Below are positions 58,524-64,000 of a DNA stretch of 64,000 nucleotides, piece after piece. Each line of letters starts with the position of its first letter. Position 1 is the first letter of the stretch. The notes below the pieces were generated by a model that worked only from the letters and a program-made list of their open reading frames with translations, had not been told where the DNA came from and ran no database searches. The DNA is from a virus: positions 1-64,000 of IMG/VR virus record IMGVR_UViG_3300043172_000590, one strand, 5' to 3'. Both the position numbers and the translations under genes were made by a program.

Positions 58524-60875
58524 TTAACATCTGTACGACCTTGGGTTTATACTCTCCATCTCCTCTTTCTCTTCCATGCCTAACGATAATAATTTATAGT
58601 AAGCACTCTGTTCGCCTATTAATGCCTGTATCCATGATGCAAGGCCATCGAATTTAGTAAGTTCTTCCATTGACGATATCTGGTCTGCCTCTATCAAGAG
58701 CTCAGGTATATCCTCTATTGTAGAATGGAACTTGATTTGATTAGCCAAAAGCAGGAATCCATCTTTTTTGTTCTGCATACCCAATGAGGTCCCAGGCTTC
58801 GATGCCCTTTTTATTGTACCGTCAGGCATAACCGTAGTTGTATAATTCAGGTAACCGGTAAATTTCTTTTCAACAATCCGTTCCCATACCGCTGTAATAT
58901 TTTGCTCTAAATTAATTAGTCCTCCCCAGTATATGCCAGCTTTGATTGCCTCCATTGCAACTTCATCGCTTGTCCCAAACCTATGCCTGCAGAATGCCAC
59001 GGCTTTAGGAGTAATCCATTTCCGCTTATCTTCTGCGATATCAATAATTGGATTATGCATTCTTTTTACTGTAATCCCTGTGTCAGAAGTCCTTGTACCT
59101 TTCTTTTGTAGATATCTTGACTCGCCTTGGTTATTGAATTGGGTAGGATCGACACCTATCATATATTTTATATTCATAGGTCGATAAACAGTTTCGTCAT
59201 CTTCCATGAATGCAGAGTATGCTTCCATAGTAGAGACCTGATTAGCCTCACCTTTGGCTGGTTTTTCGCTAACAATCCATGGCCCATTAGGGTCTTCTAT
59301 AAAAGTTACTGATAAACTCCCTTGGTCAACAAACATCAGCCTGCCTTTTCTTGCGACCGGCTTATCTTCCAGTTCGAATAACCTTTCTCTCAGCAATTCA
59401 TTGTCAAATCCAAGCTGCCCTGCTACACCTGTCCAGCAATCCTTACAGTCCTGTGGGAACTTGCGGACAAATGAACGATATTCATCCATCATAGCAGGAT
59501 CGTCTTCGTTGTGCAAATCCACTCTTTTATTTTCTATGAACGTATTGGAGCCAATCCGTTTGATGGGCATATCGTGCTTTTTGGATAGCATTATCTGCCT
59601 TTCATTTGGCATGTCAATTATCGCTTCCCCAAAAACATCAATGTACCCTTCCATGCAGTAGTCGCTCCTATGATAACATAAAGCCAGCCCTGAGGCGGTT
59701 TGTCCATCTTTCTTCCTCTTGTAGAAGTTGGACATGTCACATAAATCCTTATAGTCCTGTCCTCCTTCTTCCATTTTTTCTACAGTTGATGGATGATCGC
59801 AATAACCAACCACCTCTGATCCTCCTCCCAGAGACATTGTTTCTTTATTTATCTGCCAACGGTTTTGTACGTTACCGGTCCTTTTCCCTTTCCCCTGTTC
59901 GTCAAATCCAGCACCAATCAGCATTTTTCCATCATTCGCCTTGTCGTCTCCCGATTCAGTATACGACAATACCGTATCTAATGTTTGCACATCGGCTATT
60001 CCATTTGATGTAAATTCAAGAGATTTCATCTTTCCGAAACCTCCAAGCCATACAGGCCTGGTCCATAATGGCCATGCTCTCCACGCAGGCATTAATTTTT
60101 GCTTAAAATGTGTCTCTGCATTATCTCCGTCCATGGAAACAATCGTACACAATTTATCTGCCCCTCTTTGCGATGCAGCTATACGGGTGATGATATGGCA
60201 AAATTCATTTGTCAATCCCTCTCTCCTTCCTTTGGGAAGTGCTGTGCCAAGCAGCAGTTTGTATCCCACATCAACCATCCGATAAGCCATTTTACCATCA
60301 ATATCAATCTTTTCCGCCAACCCTGTTTCTGGATCTGTATCTACAAATGTTTCCGTACATGTGTTTATATAATGCCTGAAAAGAAACCTTTCTTTGCTTT
60401 TTTTTCTGAACTCAGGGAATATATATCCCTTTTTGGTGGTCATTCGATGTAGGTTCAGATAACTGAAATACCAGGGAGGAAGCCATGTCGGTTTTCCGTC
60501 GTTAAAAAACCAATAGCCATGGTGCATATAATATACAAACTTGCGTATAAATTCAATCTCTTCTGTGTAGTTTTCTTGGTTTTTCTCAAGCGTTGACCAG
60601 AATTTCTTAAGTGTAGCGTTACCATTTACTCCCCGGTTTTTATTTCCGAACTCTGTAATAATACTTCTCTCTAACTCTCTCAGTCTTAATGGATTTTCGA
60701 GTCTTTTAAATATTTGGTCGTCAGGGTGTTCCCCCCATCCGCCAATCAGGTGTAGTGGTGGAGGTTTTGGCAGCGATATCCTAATAGGCCTCAGTTTCTC
60801 CGAGCCCCAGTTGACCAAAAAGCTTGTGTCTGCCTCTTGGTACAGATGGCTATATCTACACTCCTGGTTATTCAT
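58524..60875 (-). CDS. terL: Large terminase subunit
   Basis: 783 residues. The ATPase domain has an unusual Walker A (LPKGRREG, about residues 213-220) and Walker B (MLIGAGFDE, D325-E326). The nuclease domain begins with IKYMIGVDPTQF (D576 as first metal ligand). Crassvirales-type terminases share this arrangement. Its start overlaps the putative small subunit by 8 bases, as usual for translational coupling. It powers DNA packaging and cuts the concatemer. Confidence 0.9.
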   Translation of the reverse strand: MNNQECRYSHLYQEADTSFLVNWGSEKLRPIRISLPKPPPLHLIGGWGEHPDDQIFKRLENPLRLRELERSIITEFGNKNRGVNGNATLKKFWSTLEKNQENYTEEIEFIRKFVYYMHHGYWFFNDGKPTWLPPWYFSYLNLHRMTTKKGYIFPEFRKKSKERFLFRHYINTCTETFVDTDPETGLAEKIDIDGKMAYRMVDVGYKLLLGTALPKGRREGLTNEFCHIITRIAASQRGADKLCTIVSMDGDNAETHFKQKLMPAWRAWPLWTRPVWLGGFGKMKSLEFTSNGIADVQTLDTVLSYTESGDDKANDGKMLIGAGFDEQGKGKRTGNVQNRWQINKETMSLGGGSEVVGYCDHPSTVEKMEEGGQDYKDLCDMSNFYKRKKDGQTASGLALCYHRSDYCMEGYIDVFGEAIIDMPNERQIMLSKKHDMPIKRIGSNTFIENKRVDLHNEDDPAMMDEYRSFVRKFPQDCKDCWTGVAGQLGFDNELLRERLFELEDKPVARKGRLMFVDQGSLSVTFIEDPNGPWIVSEKPAKGEANQVSTMEAYSAFMEDDETVYRPMNIKYMIGVDPTQFNNQGESRYLQKKGTRTSDTGITVKRMHNPIIDIAEDKRKWITPKAVAFCRHRFGTSDEVAMEAIKAGIYWGGLINLEQNITAVWERIVEKKFTGYLNYTTTVMPDGTIKRASKPGTSLGMQNKKDGFLLLANQIKFHSTIEDIPELLIEADQISSMEELTKFDGLASWIQALIGEQSAYYKLLSLGMEEKEEMESINPRSYRC

Positions 60876-61554
60876 CTCCTACAAATCGTAATTTATCCTC
60901 TGTATAATCTTTGCCATATGGCGGACTGTCAACTAATTTTTCGCCCCTTTCCATTCTGTCCACAAGATTTTCGGGCCTTAAATCTGATATTTTCCTGTGG
61001 GCCTCTTCGTACAGTGCTATCCTGAGCGCCCTAACATCGTCGCCTTCGAATATTGTTTTTTCAAGCTCTTGTATCTTCTCGCTCCATTTTTCAATATTAG
61101 ATGAAGCTTTCTCCGCATTACTGGGAGAATCAAAGCCTGAATTTATCAACTCCATTGATTGCCCGAGTTTCGCTTCGTTGTACATTGCGTACATATTGAA
61201 GTCATTGTCGTGCAATAAGGATAGATATCGTACTATCAGCTTGTTTGTAAGATGTCTTTTACCTAGTATTATAGCTTCTGCATCATCGGTATATCTTTCT
61301 CCGTCTCTGGGAAACGCTGCTAATATTGCCGCCTCTCTCTTCTTCTTCATCCATTGGCTTCGAAATGTCATCACCAAAGGGGATTCCCTGTCGTAGCAGG
61401 AGACAATAAACTTAATAATTGAAATAATTGGCACTTTAATTGATGCTCTTATTTCTCCTATAAGCTCATCAAGATTAGGATGCAGGGACACGAAAGCGTC
61501 CTCCACATCCTTTTCAGAGAGATCTATATTTACTAGACATCTTTTATAATCCAT
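60868..61554 (-). CDS. Putative small terminase subunit
   Basis: 228 residues directly upstream of terL with an 8-base overlap. Helical, with IISIIKFIVSCYDRESPLVM and a basic segment (SQWMKKKREAAILAAFP); the C-terminal part has DFNMYAMYNEAKLGQ. The place and helical build suggest the DNA-recognising small subunit, but no sequence motif proves it. Similar proteins precede terL in other Bacteroidetes phages. Confidence 0.6.
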   Translation of the reverse strand: MDYKRCLVNIDLSEKDVEDAFVSLHPNLDELIGEIRASIKVPIISIIKFIVSCYDRESPLVMTFRSQWMKKKREAAILAAFPRDGERYTDDAEAIILGKRHLTNKLIVRYLSLLHDNDFNMYAMYNEAKLGQSMELINSGFDSPSNAEKASSNIEKWSEKIQELEKTIFEGDDVRALRIALYEEAHRKISDLRPENLVDRMERGEKLVDSPPYGKDYTEDKLRFVGDE

Positions 61555-61561
61555 GTCAATA

Positions 61562-61975
61562 TTATGGTGCCAGTGTAGCTAAATCACTATCAACAAAAAC
61601 AGTTTTGTTCCCAAATGCACCCTCAATATAATTAACGATGACCCCCGCAGTTTTAACGCTATTGACCATAGCAAAACTGTCTTCCATCACCTTATTGTAC
61701 TTGTCCTGTAGCGTTAGGGTAGATGTTGTTCCATCCAAAAGGTTAAATACTGGTAAATCAATTGTGGCACCAGATACCAGTGCGTCAATAGTCGCTTTAT
61801 CATCAGTGACAATAAGCGTATCGGCAGCATCTCTTCTGTCGAAAGATTCGCCATAAACTATTTCTGCAACACCACCTGCATCTCTTGTTGTTACTATTTT
61901 TTCGGGGTCAATCGCCTGTACTACTGACGTTGGTAGGGTTAAACCGTTTCTCGTGGTTATAGTTACTTGTTTCAT
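61562..61975 (-). CDS. Protein of unknown function, first late gene
   Basis: 137 residues from the ATG at 61975 (MKQVTITTRNGLTLPTSVVQ), beta-rich, with repeated Asp-Ala-Thr words (DAADTLIVTDDKATIDALV). The frame is open 60 codons further upstream, but that part lies across the promoter. Likely a structural or assembly protein. A consensus-like promoter lies about 45 bases upstream. Confidence 0.65.
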   Translation of the reverse strand: MKQVTITTRNGLTLPTSVVQAIDPEKIVTTRDAGGVAEIVYGESFDRRDAADTLIVTDDKATIDALVSGATIDLPVFNLLDGTTSTLTLQDKYNKVMEDSFAMVNSVKTAGVIVNYIEGAFGNKTVFVDSDLATLAP

Positions 61976-62020
61976 AACTCGTGTGCTTTTATTTAGTCTA
62001 AATAATAATAACGTTACACA

Positions 62021-62051
62021 CAAAGTAAGATTATACAAACTTAAATTCCAA
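62021..62051 (-). promoter_or_regulatory. Promoter of the leftward late block
   Basis: On the minus strand TTG (62051-62049), 20 bases, TTACTTTG (62028-62021), a close variant of TAnnTTTG. Probably starts the transcript that includes small and large terminase and the virion genes. Confidence 0.45.
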
Positions 62052-62071
62052 GCACTTTGGGAAATATTGCA

Positions 62072-62079
62072 TATCTTTG
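62072..62079 (+). promoter_or_regulatory. -7 box TATCTTTG of the plus-strand island
   Basis: Exact TAnnTTTG, 21 bases before the ATG at 62101. No TTG at the expected distance is obvious. Confidence 0.45.
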
Positions 62080-62100
62080 GATATAAAAACAATTTCAGAT

Positions 62101-62367
62101 ATGCCACAAGCAGGACTAAGAAGGACCGCCAGATATTATAGGTCACACCCTCTGGCAAGAAAAAAGAAAAAGGAATACGATACTAAGTATCATAGATCTC
62201 CTGAGCGAAGGAAATACAGATCTAGGCTTGGATCTATGAGAGCTAAAAGAGGATTGAAAGGTGATGGTCGGGACTTGTCTCACAATAAAGATGGGAGCGT
62301 GTCACTAGAAAACAAATCCACTAATAGGGCAAGAAATGGAGCAAATGGAAGAAGTTCGAGGAAATAA
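62101..62367 (+). CDS. Conserved basic phage protein of the 'MPQAGLRRTARYYRS' type
   Basis: 88 residues from the ATG at 62101; the frame is open from 62077. Strongly basic at the N-terminus, with KKEYDTKYHRSPERRKYR and a C-terminal NKDGSVSLENKSTNRARNG. This composition is conserved in many phages, usually next to packaging genes, and may bind DNA. It reads against the surrounding late genes. Confidence 0.75.
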   Translation: MPQAGLRRTARYYRSHPLARKKKKEYDTKYHRSPERRKYRSRLGSMRAKRGLKGDGRDLSHNKDGSVSLENKSTNRARNGANGRSSRK

Positions 62368-62542
62368 AAACCCTTGCGACGGGAAAGATGTGTCGTGGAT
62401 TGCTCTTGATGAAATCGCGATGGGATTTCGGAGGACAAAGGCAAGGTGGATGATTGAAAACGAAACAAGACTTGATGGTGCTGCGGTAATGGAGGGTTTA
62501 AGTATTTCTTCCGAGGACATTGAGGCACTCGAGAATATCTAG
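62336..62542 (+). CDS. Small protein of the plus-strand island
   Basis: 68 residues overlapping the end of the previous gene by 32 bases in another frame. It has a helical part (VSWIALDEIAMGFRRTKARW) and an acidic end (SISSEDIEALENI). It is followed by a strong terminator. Function unknown. Confidence 0.55.
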   Translation: MEQMEEVRGNKNPCDGKDVSWIALDEIAMGFRRTKARWMIENETRLDGAAVMEGLSISSEDIEALENI

Positions 62543-62575
62543 CCTATCGTGCCACACGTAGGACGGAAAGGTTTC

Positions 62576-62609
62576 AAAGCCCGATAAGACATGATTCTTA
62601 CCGGGCTTT
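62576..62609. terminator. Terminator between the island and the leftward genes
   Basis: AAAGCCCG / CGGGCTTT (62576-62583, 62602-62609) extended by TAAGA/TCTTA inside, followed by GCGTTTTT. It can end both the plus-strand island and the leftward genes at 62633. Confidence 0.75.
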
Positions 62610-62632
62610 GCGTTTTTAGTGATACTAATACG

Positions 62633-63253
62633 CTACAACTCTAATCCGTCAGCAGTCGGTTCTATTTTTGTGTTTTCAGGATTGTAGCTTTCTGGATAAG
62701 GATTAGGCTCGTTAAGCCTCTTTAGATCCATTCCGAGCCACATGATAGATTCCTGTAGTTTAGTTATAGCTAAACTGCGCGCTCTTGACGAGGGGCATTT
62801 TTTGATGTTTTGTAATTGGTCATCAAGGCCTTGTCTTAATAATTTATTTGCCTTGACATCTTTCTCCATGTGCTGGCCCGCAACCATATCCATATTGAAA
62901 TCAAACAAACTGCGCACATCTAATGCCCTAACGATAGATATAAACAATGCGTCTTTCGCTTGCTGCTCTTTTGGTAAGTCTTCGTAAGGAACAATACATG
63001 GGTGTTCTTGTTTGACCGGATCTTTAACCTCTCCGCAAACCCAGCCATTAGCAATCTTTTCTTTCATCCAGTTATTGTGGCTGTCGCAAGATTTGGAATT
63101 GGGGTTTTGAAGATGAAACTTAACACCATTAATGGCGCTTTCCTTTTGCCATTCAGGGGCATCCTCCCATGAAGACTGGGTGTCATCTCCAATACTTTGA
63201 CAATACGCCCTGTTTACTTCATGGCACACTTTAGCAATCTGCAATACATTCAT
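62633..63253 (-). CDS. RyR-domain protein
   Basis: 206 residues. Residues about 3-100 match the phage RyR-type domain: IAKVCHEVNRAYCQSIGDD, SSWEDAPEWQKESAINGV, KSCDSHNNWMKEKIANGWV and EHPCIVPYEDLP. The domain, first seen in ryanodine receptors, is known in phages without a firm role. The C-terminal half is helical and separate. It may be an early gene on a transcript that begins beyond the window. Confidence 0.8.
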   Translation of the reverse strand: MNVLQIAKVCHEVNRAYCQSIGDDTQSSWEDAPEWQKESAINGVKFHLQNPNSKSCDSHNNWMKEKIANGWVCGEVKDPVKQEHPCIVPYEDLPKEQQAKDALFISIVRALDVRSLFDFNMDMVAGQHMEKDVKANKLLRQGLDDQLQNIKKCPSSRARSLAITKLQESIMWLGMDLKRLNEPNPYPESYNPENTKIEPTADGLEL

Positions 63254-63272
63254 TTTAATTTGTTTTAAATTA

Positions 63273-63713
63273 TTAATAAGCCTGCCCTTTATCGGGCAAG
63301 TCTTCTGGTTTTACATATACCGGAACCGGCTCCTCCCATGAGTTGTGCCCGTTCCTAAAACAATTCATATATTTTCCTGCGAGATAAACCGTTTCAAGTC
63401 CAACCTCGGTTTTCTTTATATTTAACTCTCCATGGACTATCGCAGTATCCTTGACTGCTACCCGCTTATTGTCGATACCTTCTCTTAGTATCTTCTTTGC
63501 CTCTCCTTGAAAATAGATGGTAAAAATGTCATCGCTCTCCGGCCCTGTTCTATCTCTCGTGTAATCAATCAGCCTCAACCTTACTTCGATGTATGACGCC
63601 GTAACTGTCACCTCATCTATTTTTCCCACAAGCATGAAACTTCTGTCCGGATTTATTGCCGGAGCAGGATTTAGCATACTATATGCTGCGTGGGTCCTTG
63701 GCTTCTTAGGCAT
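63273..63713 (-). CDS. OB-fold-like protein of unknown function
   Basis: 146 residues. The middle (FMLVGKIDEVTVTASYIEVR, then IYFQGEAKKILREGI and AIVHGELNIKKTEV) has the strand order of an OB fold and would be a third SSB-like protein, but the conserved residues are weak. It overlaps the next upstream gene by 8 bases. Confidence 0.55.
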   Translation of the reverse strand: MPKKPRTHAAYSMLNPAPAINPDRSFMLVGKIDEVTVTASYIEVRLRLIDYTRDRTGPESDDIFTIYFQGEAKKILREGIDNKRVAVKDTAIVHGELNIKKTEVGLETVYLAGKYMNCFRNGHNSWEEPVPVYVKPEDLPDKGQAY

Positions 63714-64000
63714 TTTGGAGTATTCCGCCCTTCTCTAATAACGATTCAACCAGATTCCAATCAACATAGGGTTTCCCCTCCTTTTGGTGTATTAAAGGAA
63801 TGCCCAGTGCCGCATCATCTATATACATCTCTGCATAGCACTTATTGGAGCTTGTCCAATGTTCTTGCCCAATATCTTTCTGGATTGAATACAAGGCAAT
63901 GTTATTCTCCTTAAACCAATTAACAGCATCGGTCAATACGTTTCCGAGTTTTTGTCCATCGCTCCGCATTGTGTATAAAATAAGCTTATGCCTTGTTTTG
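63706..64000 (-). CDS. HAD-like protein, 5' part beyond the window
   Basis: At least 98 codons are open and the frame continues upstream past position 64000; the internal ATG at 63969 is not the start. Visible features: LILYTMRSDG (HAD motif II region), then DAVNWFKENNIALYSI, WTSSNKCYAEMYIDDAALG (motif III Lys and motif IV Asp pair) and GKPYVDW. These are the last three-quarters of a small HAD-type phosphatase/hydrolase. The catalytic Asp of motif I would lie outside the window. Confidence 0.75.
   Translation of the reverse strand, partial: KTRHKLILYTMRSDGQKLGNVLTDAVNWFKENNIALYSIQKDIGQEHWTSSNKCYAEMYIDDAALGIPLIHQKEGKPYVDWNLVESLLEKGGILQNA

Noticed and set aside
62280-62528. Minus-strand frames across the plus-strand island
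   Set aside because: They are antisense to the conserved 88-residue gene and lack promoter and start support.
1-64000. Signs of lysogeny (integrase, att site, excisionase)
   Set aside because: No integrase motif was seen. The KilA-N-like and HTH proteins alone do not show a temperate lifestyle.

Overview
The window is most of a tailed-phage genome (or a large prophage-like segment) from a low-GC Bacteroidetes host, probably a flavobacterium-like bacterium. Three things point to that host. Several intergenic regions carry the Bacteroidetes -7 box TAnnTTTG with a TTG/TTTG about 19 bases upstream. Most genes lack a Shine-Dalgarno sequence. Signal peptides are cleaved just before Gln (..G/Q, ..A/Q), as is usual in that phylum. 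The virion module (large terminase, about 800-residue portal, repeat-rich scaffold, HK97-type capsid protein, ring/adaptor proteins, about 1200-residue muzzle-like tail protein, very large internal proteins) resembles short-tailed crAss-like and Cellulophaga-type podoviruses. I saw no integrase, no tail-sheath gene and no tape-measure gene typical of siphoviruses. The affiliation is inferred from gene order and lengths, not from a database search.

Layout. (1) 1-11422, minus strand: early/accessory genes. They include a KilA-N-like protein cut by the window edge, an SSB-like OB protein, a free-standing endonuclease-like protein, a DnaA domain IV-like protein, an ADP-ribosyltransferase candidate, a DUF551 protein, a beta-class adenine methyltransferase, a TOPRIM (Topo VI A-like) protein and an HNH nuclease. 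Three genes sit exactly four bases behind a -7 box and look leaderless. (2) 11423-13338: 1.9 kb without protein genes. It holds clustered short repeats, a pyrimidine-rich tract, an AT-rich stretch flanked by direct repeats (origin candidate) and a strongly structured RNA candidate with motifs reminiscent of RNase P RNA. (3) 13339-27168, plus strand: about 38 mostly small genes, among them an LPD29-methyltransferase fusion, a SEC-C protein, a lipoprotein, a DUF559/VSR-like endonuclease, and a self-contained small RNA with its own promoter and terminator at 21793-21956. (4) 27196-27223: terminator between the convergent blocks. (5) 27285-61975, minus strand: SSB, tail appendage genes, lysis genes (CHAP endolysin, holin-like, spanin-like), fibres with Sec signal peptides, internal/cargo proteins, tail and head genes, and terminase. 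(6) 62101-62542: a two-gene plus-strand island with its own -7 box and terminator. (7) 62633-64000, minus strand: a RyR-domain protein, an OB-like protein and a HAD-like protein cut by the window edge.

Transcription therefore runs outward in both directions from the 11.4-13.3 kb control region, and the late block meets the rightward block head-on at 27.2 kb. Head, tail and packaging genes follow the order terminase, portal, scaffold, capsid, connectors, tail, internal proteins, fibres, lysis. No DNA polymerase, primase or helicase is visible. Replication either relies on genes outside the window or on the host, with the phage adding OB-fold proteins, a DnaA-like protein and a TOPRIM protein.

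The points most worth pursuing are the structured RNA at about 12870-13190, the small RNA at 21.8 kb, secreted-type tail proteins, a shared double-Cys N-terminal module on three adjacent tail genes, the ADP-ribosyltransferase candidate, and apparent leaderless transcription.
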